A DNA stretch of 64,000 nucleotides from Roseicyclus sp. (GTDB taxonomy: Bacteria > Pseudomonadota > Alphaproteobacteria > Rhodobacterales > Rhodobacteraceae): assembly GCA_018401055.1 (NCBI GenBank), contig JAGYLB010000093.1, positions 22,982 to 86,981 on the forward strand. Direction: 5' to 3'. The notes below the pieces were generated by a model. The model worked only from the letters and a program-made list of their open reading frames with translations. It was not told the DNA's origin and did not search any database. The first letter of the stretch is position 1. Each line of letters starts with the position of its first letter. Shown here piece by piece: positions 46,567 to 57,830 of this stretch. Made by a program: the position numbers and the translations under genes.

Positions 46567-47975
46567 TCCCCCTCGACACCATCATCCGCGGCGGCACCAT
46601 CGTGACCGCCAGCGACACCAGCCGGGCCGAGATCGGCATCAAGGACGGGCGGATTGTGATGATCGGCGAAGACCTCGGCGATGCGCCTGAGGTGATCGAC
46701 GCCACCGGCCTGATCGTTATGCCGGGCGGCATCGACAGCCATGTCCATATCTCGCAACCGGGCGAGCCGGGCGTTGTCATCGCCGATGATTTCGAGAGCG
46801 GCACCCGTGCCGCGGTCTTCGGCGGGCTGACGACCGTGCTGCCCTTTTGCCTGCAGGCCAAGGGCCAGACGCTGCGCGAGGCGGTCACATGGTATCACGG
46901 TCTGGCCGAAGGGAATTGCTATTGCGACGTCAGTTTCCACCTGATCGTCACCGACCCGACGCCGCAGGCGCTGGGGCAGGACCTGCCCGCGCTGGTCGCC
47001 GACGGCTACACCTCGATCAAGCTTTTCATGACCTATGAGGGGATGAAACTGTCGGACAAGGACATCTTGCGCACGCTGGAGGCCGCGAAATCCTCGGGCG
47101 CGCTGGCGATGGTGCATGCCGAAAACGACGACATGATCGAGTTCCTGCGCGACGGCGCCGAGGCCCGCGGCGAGACAGCGCCGAAGTACCACGCCACCAC
47201 CCGCCCCATACCCGCCGAGCGCGAGGCGACGCACCGCGCCATCGCGCTGGCCGAGGTGATCGGCACCCCCATCGTCGTCGTCCACGTCTCCAACCGCGAC
47301 GCGATGGAGGAGATCCGCGCAGGCCGCGCGCGCGGCAGCGTGGTTTATGGCGAGACCTGCCCGCAATATCTGGTGCTGACGGCCGATGACATGGACCGGA
47401 CCGGGTTCGACGGGGCGAAATACGTCTGCTCGCCCCCGCCGCGCGACACGGCCCAGCAGGCCGCCTGCTGGGAGGGGCTGATGACCGGGGTCTTCGACCT
47501 CTATTCCTCCGACCATTGCCCCTATCGGTTCGAGGATGAGCAGGGCAAGAAACGCCCGGCCGGTCTGAAAAGCTTTCGGTATGTGCCCAATGGCATCCCC
47601 GGCGTGGAAACCAGCCTGCCGATCCTGTTCTCCGAAGGGGTCTCCAAGGGGCGGATCGACCTCAACCGTTTCGTGGCGCTGACCTCGACCAACCACGCGA
47701 AACTCTATGGTCTATACCCGCAGAAGGGCACGATCGCGGTCGGTTCGGATGCAGATCTTGTGCTTTGGGACCCGGCTGAGACCCGGACAATCCGGCAAGA
47801 CGACCTGCACCACGGCGCCGATTACACTCCTTACGAGGGTTTGGAGGTGACGGGCTGGCCGGTCCGCACGATCTTGCGCGGCAAGACGGTGATGGCCGAT
47901 GGCGCGTTGCGCGCGGACAAGGGTGTGGGCCGGTATCAGGGCCGGACGCCTCATCATCGGGCCGCCGCGCCCTGA
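46563..47975 (+). CDS. Hydantoinase/dihydropyrimidinase-type amidohydrolase
   Basis: This intact 470-residue TIM-barrel amidohydrolase has metal ligands His60 and His62 (GGIDSHVHISQPG). A likely carbamylated Lys153 (SIKLFMTYEGMK), the His motifs MVHAEN and VVVHVSNRDA, and Asp in LYSSDHCPY complete the site. It opens cyclic amides such as hydantoins or dihydropyrimidines; the real substrate is unknown. Coupled to the PLP gene and divergent from the amino-acid transporter, it may release an amino acid for uptake or use. Confidence 0.85.
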   Translation: MIPLDTIIRGGTIVTASDTSRAEIGIKDGRIVMIGEDLGDAPEVIDATGLIVMPGGIDSHVHISQPGEPGVVIADDFESGTRAAVFGGLTTVLPFCLQAKGQTLREAVTWYHGLAEGNCYCDVSFHLIVTDPTPQALGQDLPALVADGYTSIKLFMTYEGMKLSDKDILRTLEAAKSSGALAMVHAENDDMIEFLRDGAEARGETAPKYHATTRPIPAEREATHRAIALAEVIGTPIVVVHVSNRDAMEEIRAGRARGSVVYGETCPQYLVLTADDMDRTGFDGAKYVCSPPPRDTAQQAACWEGLMTGVFDLYSSDHCPYRFEDEQGKKRPAGLKSFRYVPNGIPGVETSLPILFSEGVSKGRIDLNRFVALTSTNHAKLYGLYPQKGTIAVGSDADLVLWDPAETRTIRQDDLHHGADYTPYEGLEVTGWPVRTILRGKTVMADGALRADKGVGRYQGRTPHHRAAAP

Positions 47976-48096
47976 TCGCGCACAGGGTCAGACACCTTCG
48001 TGGGTCAGAAATGATACTTTCGATACAAATTCCTATCCTTTTGCGCCGAGAAGTACTGCCTGTCTTGAGGTAGTTTCCGCTCCAAAGGAGTGTCGA
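47976..48096 (+). promoter_or_regulatory. Promoter region of the FIST signalling genes
   Basis: The 121-base gap has an AT-rich centre (48005-48040) likely to hold the promoter. AAAGGAG at about 48086 sets the FIST gene start. No clear operator repeat is visible. Confidence 0.4.
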
Positions 48097-49287
48097 ATGG
48101 ATATCATCACCGCACAATCGCGCGAAGGCCATGTGGCGAAGGGCGTTGCCGAAATCCTGTCGAGCCTCGACCTGCCGCGACGTGGCCCTCCCGATTTCAT
48201 CGCGGTGCATTTCGGCGTCGGTCTCGATGCGGCAGAGTTGCGCGACGCGCTGCGCAACCCGCTTGGAGAGAGGGCGCTGCATGGCGGGTCGTCGTGCCTT
48301 GGCATCATGGGGCGGGACGGAGTCGATATCGGTGGTGCCGGTCTTGGGGCCTTCGCGATCTGGGATGCCGAGGGCAGCTATGGCACCGGCGCGGCCGATC
48401 TGGGGCAAGATGCCGAAACTGCGGCACGCCACGCGGCGTTGGCGGCGCTAACGCAGGCAGGCCGGTCTGGCGAGATGCCCGACATGGTCTGGCTGACCGT
48501 CGCGCCCGGGCGGGAGGAGCAGGTTCTGGCGGGCCTCCGCTCGGTCGTGGGTGCGGAAACCCTGATCGTTGGCGGCAGTTCCGCCGACAATGACATCAGC
48601 GGCAGCTGGGCGCAGTTCGGCCCCGACAGCCTGCATGGCGACGGGGTGGTGGTGTCGGTGCTGTTTCCCAGCCAGCCCATCGCCTCGGTCTACCAAAGCG
48701 GCTATGCCCCCACGGGCGCGCAAGGCCATGTCACCCGCGTGGAGGGCCGCTGCCTGATCGAGATCGACGGACGCCCCGCCGCGCAGGTGCTGCACGACTG
48801 GTCGGGCGGTGCTGTGCCGATGGCCGGGCAGGAGCCCACCTCGATCCTTGCGGCCTCGACGCTCTGGCCGCTGGGCCGCGTGACGCGCCATCTGGCGGGC
48901 GTGCCGTTTCACCTGCTGGCCCATCCGGCGGTCGCCCATCCCGACGGGTCAGTGGATCTGTTCGCCGATGTCGCCCTAGGCGATCAATTGTGGCAGATGC
49001 AGGGTCCGCCGACAGCCTCGTGGCGCGCGCGGGCCGGGTCGCGGCGCAGGCGCGCGACACCGCCGGGGGCGAGGTTGCAGGCGCGCTGGTCGTTTGTTGC
49101 GGCGGCTGCATGCTGGCCGGTGCGCGACCGCATGGAGGAGGTGTCAGCCGGGATCGAGGCCGCGCTGGGCGATGTGCCATGGCTGGGGGTCTTCACCTTC
49201 GGGGAACAGGGCGTTCCCGTCGGGGACGAGGCCAAGCATGGCAACCTCATGATCTCGTGCAGCGTGATCGCGCGGCACAGTCCATGA
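48097..49287 (+). CDS. FIST-domain sensory protein
   Basis: The FIST N domain is seen in DFIAVHFGVGLDAAELRDAL, GGSSCLGIMG and TLIVGGSSADNDISGSWAQF. The FIST_C domain follows (PWLGVFTFGEQGVPVGDEAK). FIST domains are thought to bind small ligands, perhaps amino acids. There is no signal peptide, so it is cytoplasmic. Frame breaks near 49010 and 49120 interrupt DSLVARAGRVAAQARDTAGG. It precedes the hybrid kinase and probably modulates it. Confidence 0.85.
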   Translation: MDIITAQSREGHVAKGVAEILSSLDLPRRGPPDFIAVHFGVGLDAAELRDALRNPLGERALHGGSSCLGIMGRDGVDIGGAGLGAFAIWDAEGSYGTGAADLGQDAETAARHAALAALTQAGRSGEMPDMVWLTVAPGREEQVLAGLRSVVGAETLIVGGSSADNDISGSWAQFGPDSLHGDGVVVSVLFPSQPIASVYQSGYAPTGAQGHVTRVEGRCLIEIDGRPAAQVLHDWSGGAVPMAGQEPTSILAASTLWPLGRVTRHLAGVPFHLLAHPAVAHPDGSVDLFADVALGDQLWQMQGPPTASWRARAGSRRRRATPPGARLQARWSFVAAAACWPVRDRMEEVSAGIEAALGDVPWLGVFTFGEQGVPVGDEAKHGNLMISCSVIARHSP

Positions 49288-49449
49288 CCGCGGCGCAGGC
49301 CACCTTGCGCGACGGGTCCGGACGCCGTCCCCTGCGGCGCGTGATCGCAACCCGGGTCACGCCCTTTGCTGGACAGGGCAAGGCGCGCGACGCAAGATGG
49401 CGTACCTGATGAGCGGGGCGCCGGACGGCGTGCGGGATGGATCAGATGC

Positions 49450-52400
49450 ATGAATGACGCGACCAGCGACAGGCCGGTGTCCCGGTCCGACCTCGAGCGA
49501 GAGCGGCAGGCCCGTCTCGCGGCCGAGGCGCTGCTGGAAGCCAAGAGCCGCGAACTGATCGCCATGAACCATCGCCTGATGGCCGAGACCGAGGCCGTGC
49601 GCGACGCGCTGGCGGATATGGAGGCGCTGCGCCAGCGCGAGGTCTGGGCGCTCAGGAGCGTTCGATCCTGTCCGGGCGCTCAAAGCCCTGACCGGCAAGC
49701 CCGGGGCAGATGAGGCGCTGCAGGCTCTGCTTGACGTCTTGCGGCGCGACTTCGAGGTCTGCGACTGCTTTTTCGTGCAGGCCCAAGGCGCGCAGATCGT
49801 CGTCTCTGCCGCGGCCCGGACGGGCGTCGTGGGGCATGTCCTGCCTTTGCCAGCCGCCGTGATCGAGCGCGCACGCCGTCTTGCCGATCTGTCTGCCCCG
49901 AAAGGCGATGCGGGCGTCTGGCCCGAGGCGCTGCGCGATCTTTCCTCGGCGCTGGTCGCGCCCCTGACGGTGCCCGGCGAGGCGCCCGGCGCGCTTGTGC
50001 TGGCCTGCGAAAGGACCGGGCGGTTTCGGCCGGTGATCTTCGGGTACTGGAACAGGTGGCCAAGCTGGCGGCGCAGGCGCTGCAGGCGCTGCGCGAGGCC
50101 CGGCGCAACGCGCTGTTGATCTCGCTCGTCGAAGGCAAGCCGCTGGAAGGCGGCGAGGCTGTGATCGACGCGCCGCTGGAAGCGGTCCACAAGGCCTTCA
50201 CCCGCCTGACCGAGATGCAGGGCGAGGTGGTGGGCATCCTCGATGCGCTTCTGGGTGCACCGCTCGACCATATCGACACCGCCATCGACCGGGCGCTGGA
50301 GCGGATGGGCGTGCTGACCGACAGCGACCGGGTCTATGTGTTCCGGCTTCGCGCCGAGGGTGGTTTCATCGACAATACCCACGAATGGTGCGCGCAAGGC
50401 ATCGAGCCGATGCGCCACATCTTGCAAGACATTCCCGCCGACATGATCGACCACTGGCGCGCTGTCTTCGAGGCGGGCGAGGAGGTGATGATCCCCGATG
50501 TCGCGACCATGCCCGATGCCGCCCCGGAAAAGGAGATCTTGCTCGAACAAGGCATCCGGTCGCTGCTGGCGGTGCCGATGGTCAGCGACGGCAAGTTCCG
50601 TGGCTTTGTCGGCTTCGACGCGGTGCGCGCGCTGCGCAGTTTTCTGCCCGGCGAGGTCTATCTGATCCGGTCGGTCGCCAAGGTCATCATCTCGGTTCTG
50701 GCCCGCCGCGACGCCGAGGAACGGCTGGTCGCGGTCCATGCCGAGACCCTGTCGCAGCGGGCGCGGATGGAGGCTGTCCTGTCGGCCATGCCCGACCTCG
50801 TGGTGGAACTGGACCGCGAGGGACGTTTTGTCTCGTGGCATTCGGGGGGCATCGCCGTTCCCGATCAGGTCTACCACTTCTTCCTCAACCGCACGCCCGA
50901 GGAAACCCTGCCCCCGGACCTTGCGGCCATCGCGCGCACCAAGCTGCACGAACTGGATGCGGGCGCGCGCAGTGTCAGCCATGTCTTCCAGCTGGCCCTG
51001 CTCGACCCGGTCGAACGCTGGTGGCAGATGTCGGCCACCGCCATGGGCGATCAGGGCTACATCTTCGCGCTGCGCGACATCACCGAAGTGCGCGCGCAAA
51101 GCGCCGAGATCGAGCGTCTGTCGATGATCGCGCGGCGCACCACCAACCTTGTGATCGTCACCGACGCCAAGCGCCGCATCCAATGGGTCAACGCGGCCTT
51201 CGAACGCACGACCGGATGGACCCTGGACGAGGTGCGCGGGCGCAACCCCGGCCATTTCCTGCATTGCGAAGACACCGATCAGGCCACGGTCGCCCGCTTC
51301 CGCGCAGCGCTGGATGCGGGCCTGCCGGTGCAGGGCGAGATCCTGAACCGCTCGCGCAGCGGTGCGCGCTACTGGCTGGCGGTCGACGTCAGCCGGTTGT
51401 GACGCCACAGGCGCGGCGGCGGGTTCGCTTGCGGTTCAGGTCGACATCACCGAACAGCGGCGGCAGGCGATGCCTGCGCGACGCAGCCGAGCGCGGCGGC
51501 GCGCGCCCGCGCCACGCTGGAGACGGCGGTCGAGGCGCTGCAAGACGGGTTCGTCTTGTTCGACGCCGAGGACCGCATGGTGCTGTGCAACAGCCGCTAC
51601 CGCGAGCTCTACGCACTCTCTGCCGAGGTGATGCGACCCGGCGCGACCTATGACGCCATTTTGCGCTTCGGGCTGTCACGTGGCCAATACCCCGACGCCA
51701 TCGGCCGGGAAGAGGCATGGCTGGCCGAACGGATGGAACGGCATGCCCGCAACGACACCGAATTCGAACAGCAGCTGGTCGATGGCACCTGGCTGAGGGT
51801 CTATGAAAAGGCCACGCCCGACGGGGGCCGCGTGGGCTTGCGCGTCGACATCACGGCGTTGAAACTGGCCGAGCAACGCGCAATCGCCGACCGCGCCACC
51901 GCGATGGAGGCAAGCCAGGACGGCATCTCCATCACCGATGCCGGGGGGCAGTTCGTCTACATGAACCGCGCCCATTTGGAGATGTTCGGCTACACGCAGG
52001 AGCGCGAGGTTCTGGGGCGGCACTGGTCGATCCTCTATGGCCCTGAAGAAACCGCATGGATGGCCGCGCATGCGATGCCCGCGCTGATGCGTGACGGCGG
52101 CTGGTCGGGTGAGATCATGGGGCTGGCGTGCGACGGCACACCCGTCGATCAAGACGTGTCGCTGACCCTCAAGGAAGACGGCGGTCTGTTGTGCATCAGC
52201 CGCGACATCACCGCCCGCCGCTTTGAGCGCGCCGAGCGTGACCGGCTGCAACACGAATTGCAGCTGGCGCAGCGGCGCGAAATGATCGGCCAGATGGCGG
52301 CCGGTTTGGCGCATGATTTCAATAATTTGCTGGCAGTGATCGCGGGGGGCATCGCTGATCCGCGAAACGGCCTCGGCCGATGATGCGACCGCGGTGGGGG

Positions 52401-53407
52401 CTGCGCGCATCCTTGCGGCCTCGGATCAGGCGGCGGGTCTGGTGCGGCGACTGCTGGCGCTGGGGGCGCGTCAGCCAGAGCGGGTGGCGCTGGACCTGCG
52501 AGATCCGGTGCGCGAGGCGGCCGAGCTGGTCCGCTCCAGCCTGCGGGCACCGATGCGGCTTTTCGTGACCCTGCCCGACACCCCGATCGAGGCGATGGCC
52601 GATCCGACCGACATCTTGCAGGTCGTGCTCAACCTTGCGATCAATGCGCGCGACGCGCTGGCCGAGCGGCCCGGGTCCATCGCCATCAGCCTGACCGACC
52701 CCGATTTCGCCAGCGCCGACCAGCCGCTGGCGGTTGGGCGGCTCGACCCCAAGCGGCGTTATGCGCGCCTGTCGGTGGTCGATACCGGGCCGGGCATGCC
52801 GCCCGAGGTCGCGGCGCGCATTCTCGACCCCTATTTCAGCACCAAGGGCGACAAGGGCACCGGGCTTGGTCTGGCGGTGGTCTCGACCGTGATCGGCGAC
52901 AATGGCGGCGCGATGCACCTGCAGACATCGCCGGGTCAGGGCACGCGCTTTGATGTGTTCTGGCCCGTCGAGGCCGAGCTTCCCGACACGGCCGCGACGG
53001 TCAGCGCCGAGGCCGTGACCGGGCGGCTGGATGGCAAGATGATCCTTGTCGTCGATGACCAGCAAGATGTGCTCGACATCCTGACCGCCTATCTGGAGGC
53101 GGCGGGCGCCGAGGTCGCCCCAGCACGGACCCGGGCGACATCCTCGAGGCGCTGGCCGATGATGCCGGGTCCTGGGATCTGCTGGTCACCGATTACGACA
53201 TGCCCGGCATGACGGGCGCCGATCTGGCGCGCGCGGCGCAGGACCATGCACCCGGTCTGCCGGTGTTGCTCGTCACTGCGCTGGCCGGGTGAGGCGGGGC
53301 GGTCGGGCGCGGGTTTCGCCGCCGTGCTGCCCAAGCCGGTAGACCGCGCGGCGCTTGTCTTGCAGGCCGAACTGGCCCTTTTGCGTGTGACTGATCAGGA
53401 AAAGTAA
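49450..53407 (+). CDS. Multi-GAF/PAS hybrid histidine kinase with receiver
   Basis: A very long soluble kinase of about 1,315 residues. A coiled coil (RERQARLAAEALLEAKSREL) leads to a GAF-like domain (to 50050), a second GAF domain (50270-50700) and about four PAS domains (50770-52230). HisKA follows with His in AAGLAHDFNNLLAVIAGG, then HATPase_c (STKGDKGTGLGLAVVSTVIG) and a C-terminal receiver (ILVVDDQQDVLDIL; VTDYDMPGMTG). There is no membrane segment. Frame breaks lie near 49665, 50040, 51400, 51480, 52350, 53125 and 53290. The ATG at 49450 suits the coiled-coil start. It probably works with the FIST protein and the LuxR regulator. Confidence 0.85.
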
Positions 53408-53409
53408 CG

Positions 53410-54024
53410 ATGCGCCTGTTGATTGCCGACGATCACGACTTGTTGCGGGACTTTTTCGATGCGTGGTTCCAGAAGGAACAGATCCTTGTCACCGCCGCTG
53501 GTGATCTGGCAGGTGCATTGGCCGCGGTCGCCGCTTCGGACCCGTTCGATCTGATCTTGCTCGACTACCGCATGCCCGGGATGGACGGACTGGAAGGATT
53601 GGCGCGCATGATGGCCGCGTCCAAGGGGGCCCATGTCGCGCTGATGTCGGGCAATGCCCCGCGCGAGGTGGTGCAAGAGGCGCTCGATATGGGTGCGGCC
53701 GGGTTCTTGCCCAAGACGCTTGCGCCCAAATCCTTTGTCAATGCGGTCCGCTTCATGGCGATGGGGGAACGCTACGCGCCGACAGAGATGATGAGCGAGG
53801 CCCGCCCGCAGGCTCCGGTCAACGCCTTGGCGCAAAAGCTTACCCAGCGCGAATTGCAGGTGCTGGAAAAGCTCTGCAAGGGCTTGGCGAACAAGGAAAT
53901 CGCCAATGAGCTTGGCATCAAGGAGCCGACCGTCAAGCTGCACATGAAAACGCTGTACCGCAAGATCGGGGCCACCAACCGCACGCAGGCCGCGTTGACC
54001 GCCAAGGAGGCGGGCCTGTTTTGA
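53410..54024 (+). CDS. NarL/LuxR-family response regulator
   Basis: This intact 204-residue regulator has a receiver domain (Asp7, Asp8, phospho-acceptor Asp52, Ser80, Lys102) and a LuxR HTH at about 143-199 (LTQRELQVLEKLCKGLANKE; EIANELGIKEPTVKLHMKTL). It starts three bases after the hybrid kinase and is its likely output. Target genes cannot be told from this window. Confidence 0.9.
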   Translation: MRLLIADDHDLLRDFFDAWFQKEQILVTAAGDLAGALAAVAASDPFDLILLDYRMPGMDGLEGLARMMAASKGAHVALMSGNAPREVVQEALDMGAAGFLPKTLAPKSFVNAVRFMAMGERYAPTEMMSEARPQAPVNALAQKLTQRELQVLEKLCKGLANKEIANELGIKEPTVKLHMKTLYRKIGATNRTQAALTAKEAGLF

Positions 54025-54025
54025 T

Positions 54026-54988
54026 CTAACCCCCGATCGGGTTATGGCAAGCCACCGCATGCCCTGACTCCGCTGGGGCAAGGGCGGGCACCAGCTTTCG
54101 GCACAGATCGGTCGCGCGCGGACAGCGGGCGCGAAAGGCGCAACCCTCGGGCGGGTTCAGTGGATCGGGCAGCTCGGTCTCGGCACCTTCGGGCGCGCGC
54201 AGCGGGCGGCCCACGACCGGCGCGCTGTCGGCCAGCAACCGCGTGTAGGGGTGGCGGGGGGTGCGGAACACATCCTCGGCGCGCCCCAGTTCCACGACCG
54301 ATCCGAAATAGAGCACCGCGATGCGGTCCGACACGGCCTCCACCACGGCGAGGTCATGGGAAATGAACAGGTAGGTCAGCCCCAGCCGCGCCTTGAGGTC
54401 GGCCAGCAGGTTCAGCACCTGCGCCTGCACCGACACATCGAGCGCCGAGACAGGTTCATCGAGGATCAAGATGCGCGCCTCGGCCGCCAAGGCCCGCGCG
54501 ATGCCGATGCGCTGGGCCTGCCCGCCCGAAAACTCGTGCGGATAGCGGTCGAGGAAATCGGCGCGGAGCGAGACCGTCTCGAAAATCTCGGCGATGCGCT
54601 TGGCGCGCGCCGGGCGGTCCATACCGTGCAGGAGTTTGAGCGGCGCCTCCATGATCTGGCGGATGGTCTTGCGCGGGTTGAGACTGCTGATCGGGTCCTG
54701 AAAGACATACTGGATGCGTTTGCCGAAGACGGCGGGGTCGGCATTGTCGAGCGCCGCGCCTTCGATCTCGATGGTGCCGGTCGTGGGCGGGATCAGACCG
54801 ACCAGCATGCGCGCCAGCGTGGACTTGCCGCAGCCGGATTCGCCGACGATGCCAAGGGTTTCGCCGGGCATCACGTCGAGCGTGACGGGATGGACGGCCC
54901 GCACGCCGGGACGCTCGGGGCCGAATAGGCGGCGACCCAGCGGGAAGGTTTTCGACAGGGTGTCGAGGCGGAGCGCGGGGGTGGTCAT
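54026..54988 (-). CDS. dppF: Oligopeptide/dipeptide ABC transporter ATPase F
   Basis: This intact 320-residue DppF/OppF ATPase has Walker [10 protein letters not shown] (49-57), signature FSGGQAQR, Walker B ILILDEP and H-loop FISHDLAVV. The C-terminal Cys-rich oligo_HPY tail is [14 protein letters not shown]. The start overlaps the fused dppCD gene. It is the last gene of the dpp transcript. Confidence 0.92.
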   Translation of the reverse strand: MTTPALRLDTLSKTFPLGRRLFGPERPGVRAVHPVTLDVMPGETLGIVGESGCGKSTLARMLVGLIPPTTGTIEIEGAALDNADPAVFGKRIQYVFQDPISSLNPRKTIRQIMEAPLKLLHGMDRPARAKRIAEIFETVSLRADFLDRYPHEFSGGQAQRIGIARALAAEARILILDEPVSALDVSVQAQVLNLLADLKARLGLTYLFISHDLAVVEAVSDRIAVLYFGSVVELGRAEDVFRTPRHPYTRLLADSAPVVGRPLRAPEGAETELPDPLNPPEGCAFRARCPRATDLCRKLVPALAPAESGHAVACHNPIGG

Positions 54989-56858
54989 GCAAGGACCCCC
55001 CTTGCGTCAACGGGGTGAAGGCAGCGCAGCGCGCGGTCGCCCAGATGGTCGAGTGTGATCTCGCCCGTCCGGCAGGCGTCGGTCGCGCGGTCGCAGCGCG
55101 GCGCGAAGGCGCAGCCGGGCGGCAGGTCATCGACGGCGGGCGGCAGGCCGGGGATCGCTTCCAGCCTGCGTTTGCCGCCGCCAAGTTCGGGCACGCAGGC
55201 CATGAGCCGGGCAGTGTAGGGGTGGCGCGGGGCGTCGAGGATGGCGCGGGTCGGCCCCTGTTCCACGATGCGGCCAGCGTACATGACGGCGACACGGTCG
55301 CACAATTGCCCCACCACGCCGAAGTCATGCGTGATGAAGACAATGGCCAACCCCCGCTCGCGGCGGAGGTCATCGAGCAGCGACAGGATCTGCGCCTGCA
55401 CGGTGACGTCCAGCGCGGTGGTCGGTTCATCGGCGATGATGACGTCGGGATCATTGGCCAGCGCCATGGCGATGCCGACGCGCTGGCGCATGCCGCCCGA
55501 CATCTCGTGCGGGTAGTCGTTGATGCGGGAGGCCGCGTTGGGGATGCGGACGGCTTCGAGCAGGTCGATTGCCTTGCGGCGCCCCTCGTCGCGGGACAGG
55601 GGGCGGTGGGCTGTGATCGCCTCGATCAACTGGTCGCCCACGCGATAGAGCGGGTGGAGCGTGGCCTGCGGGTCCTGAAAGATGTAGGCGACCTCGCGGC
55701 CCCTCAGGGTGCGCAGGCGGCGGTAGGGCGCGCCGACCAGATCTTCGCCCCGGTAGTGAACCGATCCCCCGGTGATGATCCCCGGCGGCGAGGCGACAAG
55801 GCCCATGACCGACAGCGCGGTGACGGATTTGCCCGAGCCCGACTCGCCGATGATGCCAAGGCATTCGCCGGGTTTGACCGACAGCGACACACCGCCCACG
55901 GCGCGGTAGATGCAGTCGCCGACATGGAACTGCGTCTGCAGGTTGTCGAGGGTCAAGATGCCCTCGGCCTTCGGCTTGGCCGGTTTACGGTCCTTCGCCA
56001 CCAGCGTGGCGGGGAGGGGGCGGTTGAGCGCGCCGGACTTGAGCCGCGGATCTAGCGCGTCGCGGATGCCGTCGCCCAGAAGGTTGATGGCCATGACGAT
56101 GACAAGGATCATCAGGCCCGGCACGATGGAGATGTGGGGGTTGGTGATCAGCGCGGCGCGCGCCTCGCCCAGCATGGAGCCCAGATCGGCGACGGGCGGC
56201 TGGCTGCCCAGGCCGAGAAACGAAAGGCCCGCGGTTTCCAGGATCATCCAGCCCACGGTCGTGGACATGGCGATGACGATGACGGGGATCACGTTGGGCA
56301 AGATCTCGGTCAGGATGATGCGGGCATCCGACATGCCGGACAGGCGCGCGGCATCGACGAATTCCTTGTGCGCGATGCCGACCGTGATGCCCCGGATGTT
56401 GCGGGCGAAAAACGGGATGTTGACGGCGGCGACCGCGATCAGTGCGTTGATCAGGCCGGGGCCAAGCGCCGCGACGATGGCCAGCGCGAGCAGGATGTAG
56501 GGAAAGGCCATCAGCATGTCGACGCCGCGCATGATCACGTTGTCGGTGCGCCCGCCGTAATAGCCCGCGACGATGCCGATGGCGGCCCCGATGGTGGCGG
56601 CGACCACAGCGGCGGCGAAACCCACGGCCAGCGACAGCCGGGTGCCCCACATGAGACGGCTGAGCAGGTCGCGGCCAAGGTGGTCGGTGCCGAGGATCGC
56701 GCCTTGGGAGAAGGGCGGCACGAAGCGGTTGGAGGTGTCGGTGATGTTTGGCGGTTTCAGCGGCAGGATCGGCGTCAGCAGCGCCAGAAGGACGACGAGG
56801 CCCATGACGATAAGGCCGCCAAGCGCAAGGCGGTTGCGGACCAGAAGCGCAAGCGACC

Positions 56859-56862
<4 letters not shown>
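54985..56862 (-). CDS. dppC: Fused DppC permease-DppD ATPase
   Basis: A single 625-residue frame. Residues 1 to about 290 are a DppC-type permease ([40 protein letters not shown]). A Lys/Pro linker ([13 protein letters not shown]) leads to a DppD ATPase with [18 protein letters not shown] and DVIIADEP. The GTG at 56862 overlaps the dppB stop. Permease-ATPase fusions of this type are known in this family, and the linker is continuous, so I do not treat it as an artefact. Confidence 0.9.
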
Positions 56863-57806
<944 letters not shown>

Positions 57807-57830
57807 CTGGCCTCATGGCGGAAGCAATTG

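Noticed and set aside
49284..49409. 41-codon frame between the FIST gene and the hybrid kinase (starts MTAAQATLRDG)
   Set aside because: The ATG overlaps the FIST stop but there is no good ribosome-binding site. The product is Arg-rich without any family resemblance, and the kinase start at 49450 is better supported.
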